From positions 1 through 62,219 of the forward strand of contig NZ_JAVFVT010000047.1 of NCBI RefSeq assembly GCF_030929555.1: a stretch of 62,219 nt of DNA. The letters are read 5' to 3'. Shown here piece after piece: positions 18,535 through 27,370 of this stretch. This DNA comes from Paenibacillus sp. LHD-117 (GTDB taxonomy: Bacteria; Bacillota; Bacilli; Paenibacillales; Paenibacillaceae). The notes beneath the pieces were generated by a model, which was given only the letters and a program-made list of their open reading frames with translations, ran no database searches and was not told the DNA's origin. Position 1 is the stretch's first letter. Every line of letters starts with the position of its first letter. The translations under genes and the position numbers were made by a program.

Positions 18535-20694
18535 CTATATTAGTTCCATGTAATACAAATTGGTCACGCTATCTTTTGTAATCGTATGTGCGCCCGGCGC
18601 AAGCGATACGCTGACAATGCCGTTCTTCATCGGATAACTGATTCCGTCGATCTTGATTTTGGTTCCATCGGCCGTGTTGAACACCAAAGTTAAAGTTGCA
18701 GTTTCGGTTGTCGTGAACGTAATGCTGGTGGAACTCTCGACTTTCAAACATTGCGTGAGCGTTAGCCCGTTATAGACCACAGTCCCCTTCGTTGTCGAGA
18801 GATTCCCTTGAATGGCGAAGAAGTCGCTCACCGTTCCGTTTGTCGTGAAGTTATGAGCATATCCGGAGCCCGGAGTCGTTACTGTCGGAGTCGGTGTTGC
18901 CGTTGGTGCCGGGGTCGCTGTTGGAGACGGTGTTGCCGTTGGTGATGGCGTCGCTGTCGGTGTTGGCGTTGCCGTCGGTACCGGAGTCGGCGACGGTTCG
19001 GTCGGGTTTGAATTTCCCCCTACAGATACAAGCTTCGTCGCATAGCTGGTTATTGCAGACATCAATGCCGAATTAAGCGCGGAGGATGCGTCATCGACGG
19101 CATCGTTAAACTCCCATGCGAAGTCTCCCTTATTCAAGCGTCCCGCTTCCGCCGTTACGATCTGTTCAACTGCGCTAACGTTATCGATGTCGGATCCGTT
19201 TACTCCCGTATCGACGCTCGTGTCGAAATTGTTGTAAGGTGTTCCGCCCACCAATGCTTTGTAAGAGCTTGGAACGGTTTCCGTTCTTGACGAAGCTAAG
19301 TAGGCATCGAACGAAGTGGCGTGAGCCGGCGCTGTTCCGGCATTGGAGTTGGCATAAATTATGCTTTCTGCATCAACAATCAGATTGTTATAGGCTTTAA
19401 TCATGCCGCCGTTCTCGCCCGAGAACGTGCCCTCCTCCCCGAGTGCATCCGTGCCTTGCAGCGAAATCATCATCGGATATTTGGCATGTCTGAAATAATT
19501 GGATTCGACAAAGGCCGAACCCCCCGTCGTAATGCCGACGCCGTATTTGGAGATGCCGTCAAAGAAGTTATTGTAGATATGAACGGATGCCAATCTAATA
19601 CGCGGATGGCGAGAGTCCGAATGATCGAACCAGTTATGGTGGAACGATACAAAAAACGGCGACGACTCGCTCAAACCGACAAGAGAAGCTTTTCCGGAAT
19701 CCCAGTAGTGATTGTGCGAAATGGTAATATAGGTGGAGCCTTTTTTCAGGTCCGTGGAGCCGTCGCCCTTCGCCTGGTCCGCGTCTCCTCCGGCGCTTCC
19801 GTAGAATATGTCATTGTTATGCACCCACACATTCATATTGCCGGTATCCATGGAGATGCCGTCGTCAGGGAATAACATCAAACCTAGGTTTCTTACTTCT
19901 ACATTACCGACATATCGAAGAAGGAGCCCCCACCCATAAACATAAGCATCGTCTCCGATTCCTTCAATCGTTATATTCATTTCCGAGTAATTGTTTTTGC
20001 CTTTGACTTCAAGATAACCGCTGCTGTTCAGTTGACCGCTCATATCATCATCCGTCACTTTTCCAATCAAACGGATGGCAAGCGGCGTTGTATCGTAACC
20101 CTTTTGTCTGAGTGCCATAATCGCGCCGAGACCAACGCCCGTCTGCACGCCGCCCGAGCTATTGATCTTCACGTCTAGCGTGACGGTCTGAGCGGTTTCG
20201 GATGTGACATACAGAACTTGAGCGCCATTCTTAAGCGTTCCGTTATCTTGATAAGCACCTGATCCCGTGCCATAGGTCGAGTTTGCCGAGAAAGCAAAGC
20301 CGGATCGGTCATGCGAAGTTACGGATATCGAATTCGTTATGCCGCTGGCCGTTGTGCCGCCCGACAACCTGGCTTCGACTTTCATGACGTAATTGCCAGC
20401 TGCAAGTCCTACGGCATCCGCTCTCCAATAAGAAGGGTATCTCCGGATGAGTTCCGTGTCGATTTGCTGATAGTTGGCATCCGATGCGCTTGCAGGCTTC
20501 ACATAGACGTTATAACCCTCCGCGTTGCTAACAGGCGACCATTGCACATAGGCCGTTTCGTTCCAGCCTCCGCTGCCCGTTATCGTAAGTCCGGCGGCAT
20601 GGATGATCGTCCTGGGCAATCCGCCGGCTATTAAAGATAGTGCAAGGGAAAACAACAACACCATGCTCGTTACGTTCACAACTCTTTTCTTCAA
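18535..20694 (-). CDS. Secreted pectate lyase (PL1-like) with FN3 and C-terminal accessory domain
   Basis: About 719 residues. A signal peptide (KKRVVNVTSMVLLFSLALSL, cut near AHA) leads into an FN3-like domain (about 40-130), then a right-handed beta-helix pectate lyase core (about 140-530). That core has the family features of successive GNMNVWVHNNDIF, DLKKGSTYITISHN and VSFHHNWFDHSDSRHPRIR strands; the last carries the catalytic Arg region of PL1. A Pro/Thr linker of TPTPTAT repeats joins a C-terminal domain of roughly 100 residues of the kind seen in other secreted polysaccharidases. It would cleave polygalacturonate outside the cell by beta-elimination with calcium. Start is TTG 20692-20694, 6 nt after GGGAGGG. 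Downstream of it lies a strong terminator; it is likely monocistronic. Confidence 0.9.
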   Translation of the reverse strand: MKKRVVNVTSMVLLFSLALSLIAGGLPRTIIHAAGLTITGSGGWNETAYVQWSPVSNAEGYNVYVKPASASDANYQQIDTELIRRYPSYWRADAVGLAAGNYVMKVEARLSGGTTASGITNSISVTSHDRSGFAFSANSTYGTGSGAYQDNGTLKNGAQVLYVTSETAQTVTLDVKINSSGGVQTGVGLGAIMALRQKGYDTTPLAIRLIGKVTDDDMSGQLNSSGYLEVKGKNNYSEMNITIEGIGDDAYVYGWGLLLRYVGNVEVRNLGLMLFPDDGISMDTGNMNVWVHNNDIFYGSAGGDADQAKGDGSTDLKKGSTYITISHNHYWDSGKASLVGLSESSPFFVSFHHNWFDHSDSRHPRIRLASVHIYNNFFDGISKYGVGITTGGSAFVESNYFRHAKYPMMISLQGTDALGEEGTFSGENGGMIKAYNNLIVDAESIIYANSNAGTAPAHATSFDAYLASSRTETVPSSYKALVGGTPYNNFDTSVDTGVNGSDIDNVSAVEQIVTAEAGRLNKGDFAWEFNDAVDDASSALNSALMSAITSYATKLVSVGGNSNPTEPSPTPVPTATPTPTATPSPTATPSPTATPAPTATPTPTVTTPGSGYAHNFTTNGTVSDFFAIQGNLSTTKGTVVYNGLTLTQCLKVESSTSITFTTTETATLTLVFNTADGTKIKIDGISYPMKNGIVSVSLAPGAHTITKDSVTNLYYMELI

Positions 20695-20866
20695 ATTAAT
20701 CCCTCCCGTTCTCAATTTTTAACAAAAGCCCGAAACAACCTTAGCATATCAACCTGAAAAATGGTGCCGATACAATCATTTTTTCATAATCGTACCTAGC
20801 GCTTCGCATGACGGCGTGTTCCTGAGCTAATGATTATGAGGCAGGCGGAATGACACTGCAAATAGC

Positions 20867-20893
20867 AAAAACCCGACCTCACTCGGTCGGGTT
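20867..20893 (-). terminator. Terminator after the SLH/FN3 protein
   Basis: AAAACCCGACC and GGTCGGGTTT form a strong stem with A/T flanks, 13 nt past the stop of the SLH protein gene. Its ACCCGACC core resembles the hairpins in the ssrA-like repeats near 53.6, 60.2 and 61.6 kb. Confidence 0.85.
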
Positions 20894-20905
20894 TCTCGTT
20901 AATTA

Positions 20906-23900
20906 CTATTCCTTCCAGCTTTCAATTCCGGTCTCGAATTGTTCGAATGGATGTGGAATCGAAGCTTCCATAATGTCTGTATAATGCTCGTGGCTTACCG
21001 GCACGTCGGTCCATTTTTGTTCAACCTCGATGTTCCATGGGTGGCGGTCCAGCAGCTGGTTGAAGATACGGACCACTTCTACTCTCGTAATCGGTTGATT
21101 CGGATTAAAGGTCTTCTCTGTAAAATCAAACAGCAACCCTTGCTTCTCTACTGTTGCAATCGCTTTTTCAGCCCAGTGTCCAACTACGTCAGTATAGGTA
21201 CTTTCTTGAGCGACGTCCCACTTATACAAATTGGTGAGCATTTGCGCGAACTCCGCTCGCGTGATCTGTTTCTTCGGTTGGAACATGTTGTTGCCGTTGC
21301 CTACCATCCATTTATTGTTGGTCGCAGTCGTGATCGCATCCGCAGCCCAATGATTTGCACTCACATCCGCAAACGCTGCTTTGTTAGCGCCCGCTGCAGA
21401 TGTATACAGACGGGACAAGATTGCTGCAACCTCAGCTCGGGAAATTCCGCGATCCGGCTGGAACGTTCCGTCAGGGTATCCAACCATGAATGGGCTATGA
21501 TCGCCTGTCTCTTTCACTTTCGGCTGCGCGGAGAAGCTGAATTTGACGATCGTTTCGCCGACATGGATGATCCCGCCTTTAATATAGCTGTCATCCCCAA
21601 ATTTCTCTTCGCGCTTATCGTTGCGGCTGTCAAAAACGATGTAGCCATCCTTCTCGCCCAAGAAGTAGTAATCGCCATCCGCATAAACCATCCAGCCATA
21701 TTCGCCTTTGTCCGAGCTTACTTGCGGGTTGTGGTTTTTGTTTGGCGCAAAATCCGGCAGTTCCGGCAGATTAACAAGCGTTCCAGGCACTCTGCCTTTG
21801 GAACGGTTCAGCTCTGTATCCGCCCAGTACAATTTCATATTCACGCCTGCAACAGGCTGCTCTGTGATCTCGTCGAGTATCGTACCGTACGGATCGACCA
21901 GATCAACCGACAAGCTTGCATTTCCGTTGTTATCGACAATGAGCTTGCCGACAGGACCGGCCAGCTTTTCACCGTTCGGCGCGATCACGTTCATCGACAG
22001 TGTATATTCGCCAGGTGCAACTTTCGGAAGCGTGAAGCTTCCATCCTCATTCATCACGATATTCGGCAGATTAAGTTCTTGACCGTTTGCCGACTTGATT
22101 GTCCCGGATACTTTTAAGTTGTCTCCGACTAGCTTTGTAATTTTCTCCTCAACAACTTTGCCGCCGCCCGCTGGGTCGGAAACAATAACTGTTGTTTTCA
22201 TTGTAGGCTGTTCAACTACTGGTACATAAGGTGCGCTTGGTTTAACTGTTACCACATTGGACTCACCTTCATAATATCCCGATCCGACCGATAGCCGGAA
22301 GTAGTAGGTTGCACCGTTCGTCAAACCGGTTACTGTTGCACTCGTTGATACCGCAGTAAGCGTCTCTACTGTTTTAACCGCCTTAAACTCGACACCGTCC
22401 GTAGATTGTTCCACAACAATATCTTCATCCGATGCGACCATTAGAGACGGAAAGCTTAGTGTCACTTGGCCATTGCCTGCAGCAGCCGACAATGTAGCTA
22501 GTGGAGCCGGATCAGCCGCATTAACATAGACGGTAAACGTTTTTTCGCTTGTAAGCCCATCTTTCGTGATAGTCGCCTTTAATGTCACGTAAGTTCCCGA
22601 TTGAGTAGTAACCGGTCTCGTGACTTTACCGTCAGGTGCGATGATCGAAGGCTGATCCGAGGACCAGACTGTCGTTACATCATCGTCTTGCAGCAGCGTA
22701 ATATCGTGTTTTACCGCATTTTTTGTGTCGCCGGGATTAAACGCGATGTTCGTCTCAGTTTCTGCTGTTTCAATAGCCAGAATCGCTGCTTTATAATCAG
22801 TGATGATTTTATTCGCTATACGATCGGCGATTGCATTAATGATATCGGCGCTGGCGTTTCCGGAATCGACATGCAGTCCGCCATTCGCAAGGCCGGCAAT
22901 GAAGTTTTGGCTGGTTTCCGCATAAACCGAGCTAGTTACCCCAACATATTGTGCTCCGCTATTATTGAACGAGTTCGTCAGATCGGATTGATTCGATCCC
23001 CCATCCAAACTCGTGCTAGGGTCATCGTTAATGTTCACGACATAACGTACAGGCGAATGCGTCTCCCACTGGATTTCATCTACGGCTTCATCTAACGTTT
23101 TGCTCGAAGTCGAGAATAGCTTCATATTGTCAAACGAAAAAATCGAGATGATCTGACAGCCATGGCCTACATGGCTAACGATCGGGCCAAATTCATTTCC
23201 GTACACGTCGGGAAGGGGTAAATCTTTGATGAGTTGCTCTCCGTTATCCCACATATTCAGCTTTGTATCCGTTACATTAATTTTAATGTTGTGTTGCGTG
23301 GATGCCCCTTTGGTGTAACTTCCGATTTCGGTAACGCCTGCACTTGTCATCAAACTTAAACCTTTCGACGACTCATTGTGCAGAGCAGCTGCGTCCACCC
23401 CATTGATCTTATATACTTTGACAGCGCCTTGGACATATAAAATAGCATAACCGCTTAATTTCTTGTCACTGTCGATCTGCGTATTGAATAGGAAACCTCC
23501 GCCTTCCATGCTGTGATAATTCACTTTGGATTCATCCATGTCGAAGGTGATGATCTTTTTGCCGGAAGGGCTTCCTTTCGTCAGCATAAAATCTTTGTAG
23601 CCAGGTGAGGTATAACCGTAGAAGGTTAACGTTTTGCCGTTGTTGGAAATTTGAACATGGTTGTAATCGGCGGTCTCAACCTCCGGAGTTGGTCCATTAT
23701 ACCAGCTCGCTCTACCGGAGTGAACGTGAGTATCCGTTACAGCTGCCGGATCCGCGCTTGCGTCCATGATGGACACATATTTAGGATTGACGCCCCCTGC
23801 TTCCAGCTTGGCTTTAATCGCATCGTTTAATTGGCTTTCAAAATCACTGGAATCATATGTACTTGTTCCGCTATTATAGTAAACCTCTGCTACCGGCGAT

Positions 23901-23974
23901 AGCGCATGCGCCATTGACGCATTCGTAACAACTAATAGGAAAGCCACTACCATTGCAATCATTTTTTTCTTCAT
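20906..23974 (-). CDS. Secreted SLH-domain surface protein with Ig-like and FN3 domains
   Basis: About 1022 residues. Signal peptide MKKKMIAMVVAFLLVVTNAS, cleaved near AHA. The first 400 residues are an unassigned extracellular region. There follow a degenerate bacterial Ig-like domain (VWSSDQPSIIAPDGKV), an FN3 domain ending near SNVVTVKP, a carboxypeptidase-regulatory-like beta region, and three SLH repeats at the C-terminus, recognisable by YPDGTFQPDRGISRAE, NMFQPKKQITRAE and KTFNPNQPITRVE. SLH domains bind pyruvylated secondary wall polymer, so the protein is displayed on the wall. No catalytic motif was seen; it may be an adhesin or carbohydrate-binding scaffold. ATG 23974 is chosen over a longer frame because the signal peptide begins there. 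It is divergent from the hybrid kinase gene. Confidence 0.85.
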   Translation of the reverse strand: MKKKMIAMVVAFLLVVTNASMAHALSPVAEVYYNSGTSTYDSSDFESQLNDAIKAKLEAGGVNPKYVSIMDASADPAAVTDTHVHSGRASWYNGPTPEVETADYNHVQISNNGKTLTFYGYTSPGYKDFMLTKGSPSGKKIITFDMDESKVNYHSMEGGGFLFNTQIDSDKKLSGYAILYVQGAVKVYKINGVDAAALHNESSKGLSLMTSAGVTEIGSYTKGASTQHNIKINVTDTKLNMWDNGEQLIKDLPLPDVYGNEFGPIVSHVGHGCQIISIFSFDNMKLFSTSSKTLDEAVDEIQWETHSPVRYVVNINDDPSTSLDGGSNQSDLTNSFNNSGAQYVGVTSSVYAETSQNFIAGLANGGLHVDSGNASADIINAIADRIANKIITDYKAAILAIETAETETNIAFNPGDTKNAVKHDITLLQDDDVTTVWSSDQPSIIAPDGKVTRPVTTQSGTYVTLKATITKDGLTSEKTFTVYVNAADPAPLATLSAAAGNGQVTLSFPSLMVASDEDIVVEQSTDGVEFKAVKTVETLTAVSTSATVTGLTNGATYYFRLSVGSGYYEGESNVVTVKPSAPYVPVVEQPTMKTTVIVSDPAGGGKVVEEKITKLVGDNLKVSGTIKSANGQELNLPNIVMNEDGSFTLPKVAPGEYTLSMNVIAPNGEKLAGPVGKLIVDNNGNASLSVDLVDPYGTILDEITEQPVAGVNMKLYWADTELNRSKGRVPGTLVNLPELPDFAPNKNHNPQVSSDKGEYGWMVYADGDYYFLGEKDGYIVFDSRNDKREEKFGDDSYIKGGIIHVGETIVKFSFSAQPKVKETGDHSPFMVGYPDGTFQPDRGISRAEVAAILSRLYTSAAGANKAAFADVSANHWAADAITTATNNKWMVGNGNNMFQPKKQITRAEFAQMLTNLYKWDVAQESTYTDVVGHWAEKAIATVEKQGLLFDFTEKTFNPNQPITRVEVVRIFNQLLDRHPWNIEVEQKWTDVPVSHEHYTDIMEASIPHPFEQFETGIESWKE

Positions 23975-24139
23975 CTGTTTCACCCATCCTGTAAGTTTAG
24001 TAACAACGTCCTGTGTCTTCAATCCCGTTCAACGACAATCTGCAAGAGTAACACAATTAAAAATAAGAATTATGTACCTTGTTAATTCGATTACCTCATA
24101 CATTTGGTTCATTATTCTCATAACAACATATCAGAAGCA

Positions 24140-24184
24140 TCTCTCAAAAATCTCTCAAACACAAAGAGTAGTTTTTCGAGAGAT
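24140..24184 (+). promoter_or_regulatory. Direct and inverted TCTCTCAAA repeats before the hybrid kinase gene
   Basis: TCTCTCAAA at 24140-24148 and 24151-24159 are tandem repeats with an 11-bp period; an inverted copy (TTTTTCGAGAGAT) lies at 24172-24184. They sit just upstream of a possible minus-10 (TATAGT, 24193-24198) with a poor minus-35. Tandem repeats of one helical turn upstream of a weak promoter are typical activator sites for SARP-like winged-helix regulators, so the regulator encoded next door is the natural candidate. Confidence 0.5.
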
Positions 24185-24223
24185 ATTTAACGTATAGTAG
24201 TAACAATAGGGGTGTGACTAGAC

Positions 24224-26566
24224 ATGAAGAAATGGATGGGCTGCCTGGGTGCGGCATGCGCCTTAATCGCCATTCTCTATATGATTTTTAGCGACCGGGA
24301 TACAGGCTCCGTCCATATCAAAGCCGTAGACGGCGAATTCCCATCGTTTCCCTTCGATCTCTACTTTCGCCTTCAAGACACCGGTACTTTCCTGATGGCC
24401 ATCTCGATTATTGCCTTTATTGTCCAAATGGTTCCTTCCATCATGAATCGAAGGACGCTGCATCTGCTTTTCCTTCCGATTCTGATCTATGCCTTGTTAA
24501 ATGCCATTCTCCCGGCCAGAACCGTGTCGGGCGTGCAGTATCCGTTCTTTTATTACCTCGATGGATTATTCCTGATCATTATCGTTCGAATGTTCTATTT
24601 AACGGTTAAAAATCAAATATCCATACGTCGAAACGAAGCCGTCATTCTCCTCTTGATGATTTTGTTTCTAGCCATCTTAGCTATTAGCAGCTCGTCGGAC
24701 AGCTTATTTTTCTCAGGCCGCAACAGTATGAACAGAATCGGATTGATCGGGGTTATTATGACGATGAATGTTTTTCTCGGTATCCGTCTCATGAATCGGG
24801 CCGAGGAATCGGAACAGCTGACCGTTCGGTTGCAGAAGGCCAACGATACGAAGGATGATTTCTTGAAGGTCGCTACACAAGATTTGCAGAGACCTCTTCA
24901 TGATACCGTCCAATTGATAAAGTCGATTGCCCGAGAGCGCGATCTCCAGAAGCAAGGCGAGCAACTTTACTTAGCTGAGCAACTAATTGGAAACATGGTT
25001 TATTTACTGCGAGATCTGCACGACTTTACCCGCATTCGATTTGATGATTACGCCATCCAGCTGAAGTCCACCAATCTCCGGATGGTCATGCTCCATGTCC
25101 TGCAGCTGATGCAGCTTACATTCGCGAAAAAGAAGGTTCGAATAAACGAAAATATTTCGAATCAGCTTTACGTATGGGCGGACGAGCAACGTCTGACGCA
25201 GGTGCTCTTACGTATGATGACAGAAATATCTCACGATGCCGCGGATGACAACCTGACCATTGAATCCATGCAGACAGGAGAGGATGTCCTTCTTCATGTG
25301 GCGACAACCCGCAAGAAAGCAGCGCCGATTAGGGATCGTCGACAGCATTCTTCGGGGCTAATGATGACGGAAGAGCTTGTCCAACAAATGAATGGAAGTA
25401 TAACGTATGAACGTATGGGGAGCGGTATCCGCTTCACTCTCCAATTGGCTTTCAGCGAGAGCAAAAATCCGGTTACCGCAACAGAATACGAAGAAAACAT
25501 CCCATCTGCCATGATCGCAGAAGAACGGGAGCTAGGGACGCTGCTCATTGTTGATGATGATGTGATGCACGCGGAAGTCATGAGAGGCATGCTGAGTGAT
25601 AACTACAAGATACGAATTGCTTATACAGCTCAACAGGCGCTTGATTATTATAACGACCACCCGGAAATAGCGATGATGATCATTGACGACATTATTCCGG
25701 GCAACCTGAATAGTCTCGAATTGCTTCAGCAAATCCGTATGCAGGCTTCTTTGATGGAGTTGCCGATTATCATGATGATTTCTTCCGAATATCCAAGACA
25801 TATTGAAAAGATCTTTGCTTCCGGCGCAAATGATTATATAATAAAACCTTTCTCGAAAGAGACATTGATGGCTCGATTGAATGCCGCTGAACAAACAAAG
25901 CAGTCTATGCTGAAAGCGATCGAGTATGAAATGGCATTTTTGCAGACCCAGATCAAACCGCATTTTTTATATAACGCGCTGAGCAACATTATTTCCCTTT
26001 GTTACACGGATGGAGAGCGTGCCGCTTATCTTCTGACGATGCTCAGCTCTTTCCTGCGTTATATATTTGAATCGAGTCGGGATGGACAATATTCTTCTCT
26101 TCAAAAGGAACTGGAAATCATTGATGCCTATGTAGAGGTGGAGAAAGCTAGATTTGGCGAACGGTTAACATTCGCCTATCACATCAATCCGCTCATTGCT
26201 GCCGAGAACGTTCTGATTCCTAGCTTGCTCTTGCAGCCCTTAGTCGAGAATGCGATTCGCCATGGCCTATTCGACAAAGTAGGTCCGGGACATGTGGAGG
26301 TTTCCATTTACTCGCATGAATCTTTTTTGAACATACGAGTTGCCGATGATGGTGTAGGCATGTCGGCAGAGCAATGCGCTCAATTAATGGGCGGCGGGAA
26401 CGCCAATGTCGGCATCGGGTTTACGAACGTTCGTCGACGTGTGCATGATCTCACCCAAGGCAACCTTGAGATTAGCTCAGTGCCGGGCAAAGGAACAACC
26501 GTTCAATTAAAGATTCCCATCAAGGAGGGACTAGATGATGTGGAGAGTAATTATCGTAGAGGATGA
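24224..26566 (+). CDS. Membrane hybrid sensor kinase: degenerate HisKA, internal receiver, LytS-type kinase
   Basis: 780 residues. Six hydrophobic segments fill residues 1-190. A HisKA-like helix follows, but where SHELRTPL is expected it reads TQDLQRPL, so the phospho-accepting His is replaced by Gln; the ATPase lobe after it is also degenerate. A receiver domain spans about 440-560 (LLIVDDDVMHAEV, acceptor in MMIIDDIIPG, KPFS). Then comes a LytS/YesM-type kinase with His in KPHFLYNALSNI and N-box LLQPLVENAIRH and a G-rich lobe. So the chain keeps one working-looking kinase and a receiver of its own. It overlaps the regulator gene by 32 nt, a classical two-component pair. It lies among surface-enzyme genes, whose control it may serve; no ligand can be predicted. 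Confidence 0.85.
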   Translation: MKKWMGCLGAACALIAILYMIFSDRDTGSVHIKAVDGEFPSFPFDLYFRLQDTGTFLMAISIIAFIVQMVPSIMNRRTLHLLFLPILIYALLNAILPARTVSGVQYPFFYYLDGLFLIIIVRMFYLTVKNQISIRRNEAVILLLMILFLAILAISSSSDSLFFSGRNSMNRIGLIGVIMTMNVFLGIRLMNRAEESEQLTVRLQKANDTKDDFLKVATQDLQRPLHDTVQLIKSIARERDLQKQGEQLYLAEQLIGNMVYLLRDLHDFTRIRFDDYAIQLKSTNLRMVMLHVLQLMQLTFAKKKVRINENISNQLYVWADEQRLTQVLLRMMTEISHDAADDNLTIESMQTGEDVLLHVATTRKKAAPIRDRRQHSSGLMMTEELVQQMNGSITYERMGSGIRFTLQLAFSESKNPVTATEYEENIPSAMIAEERELGTLLIVDDDVMHAEVMRGMLSDNYKIRIAYTAQQALDYYNDHPEIAMMIIDDIIPGNLNSLELLQQIRMQASLMELPIIMMISSEYPRHIEKIFASGANDYIIKPFSKETLMARLNAAEQTKQSMLKAIEYEMAFLQTQIKPHFLYNALSNIISLCYTDGERAAYLLTMLSSFLRYIFESSRDGQYSSLQKELEIIDAYVEVEKARFGERLTFAYHINPLIAAENVLIPSLLLQPLVENAIRHGLFDKVGPGHVEVSIYSHESFLNIRVADDGVGMSAEQCAQLMGGGNANVGIGFTNVRRRVHDLTQGNLEISSVPGKGTTVQLKIPIKEGLDDVESNYRRG

Positions 26567-27308
26567 GAAAGCGATTCTGGGGCTGCATGCCAGATTGCTG
26601 GAAACCTACGGCCCCTTTCAAATTGTAGGCCGCTTCGAATCGCCATTCGATGCGCTGCAGGAAATACCGAAGCTAGATGTAGACGCACTCTTGCTCGACA
26701 TTGAAATGCCGAGAATGACGGGACTTGGGCTCGCTCAAAACTTAGTGGAGAACGGTATTGACGTGCCTGTAATCTTCACAACAGCTCACCAACAATATGC
26801 AGTGCAGGCCTTTCGTGTACAAGCACTGGATTATATTTTAAAACCGATGACCCCGAATACGATTAAGCAACTAGATGAACGCCTTCAGAAATATTATGGT
26901 CAGAAACAGAAGCTGACCAATAACAAGAATCTCCATGTCCAGCTTTATGGAGAAATCTACGTTAAAAAAGGTGAGCATCTCGCAAAGTGGCCGACTCGCT
27001 TAACTGAGGAGCTATTCTACTATTTTCTGCTTCATGAAAATAAATTGTGCTTAAAATGGAGAATCATCGATGATATCTGGACGCATATAGAGGAAAAACG
27101 AGCGCTCCCCAATCTGTACAATACGATATACCGTATGCGGCAGCTTTTCATGGAGCTGGATGTGCCAATCGTCATCGATCGAATCAATGACGGTTACATC
27201 ATGAACACCAACAACAGCATCGTCATCGAACCCAAAGAAAAGCCGGATGCGCTTCTGCTGGAGTCAAAAGGATATTTATGGGCTTATCGTTTGGAATCGA
27301 TTGTTTAA
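26535..27308 (+). CDS. Response regulator with SARP/BTAD-like winged-helix output
   Basis: 257 residues. Receiver domain 1-120 with acidic pocket VEDEK, phospho-acceptor in ALLLDIEMPRMTG, the T in FTTAHQQ and the Lys in YILKPM. The output half carries a winged-helix of the kind in SARP-like regulators (TRLTEELFYYFLLHENK, LPNLYNTIYRMRQLF, INDGYIMNT) rather than LytTR or AraC. It starts at the first of two ATGs after GGAGGG and overlaps the kinase gene. Probable targets are promoters with tandem repeats such as those at 24140-24184. A hairpin follows the stop. Confidence 0.85.
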   Translation: MMWRVIIVEDEKAILGLHARLLETYGPFQIVGRFESPFDALQEIPKLDVDALLLDIEMPRMTGLGLAQNLVENGIDVPVIFTTAHQQYAVQAFRVQALDYILKPMTPNTIKQLDERLQKYYGQKQKLTNNKNLHVQLYGEIYVKKGEHLAKWPTRLTEELFYYFLLHENKLCLKWRIIDDIWTHIEEKRALPNLYNTIYRMRQLFMELDVPIVIDRINDGYIMNTNNSIVIEPKEKPDALLLESKGYLWAYRLESIV

Positions 27309-27330
27309 GCCATTAACAAAAAAATTAAGT

Positions 27331-27356
27331 AGGCCCATGCGCATTTGCATGGGCCT
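27331..27356. terminator. Terminator between regulator and protease genes
   Basis: AGGCCCATGC and GCATGGGCCT form a 10-bp stem between two convergent genes; A-rich sequence lies on the left and it can serve both strands. Confidence 0.8.
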
Positions 27357-27370
27357 CTCATAGTTCCCTT

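Noticed and set aside
18890..19010. TCGGTGTTGCCGT-type tandem DNA repeats
   Set aside because: They encode the Pro/Thr linker of the pectate lyase; no separate element.
20939..22117. 392-codon plus-strand frame opposite the SLH protein
   Set aside because: Antisense shadow of the SLH repeats.
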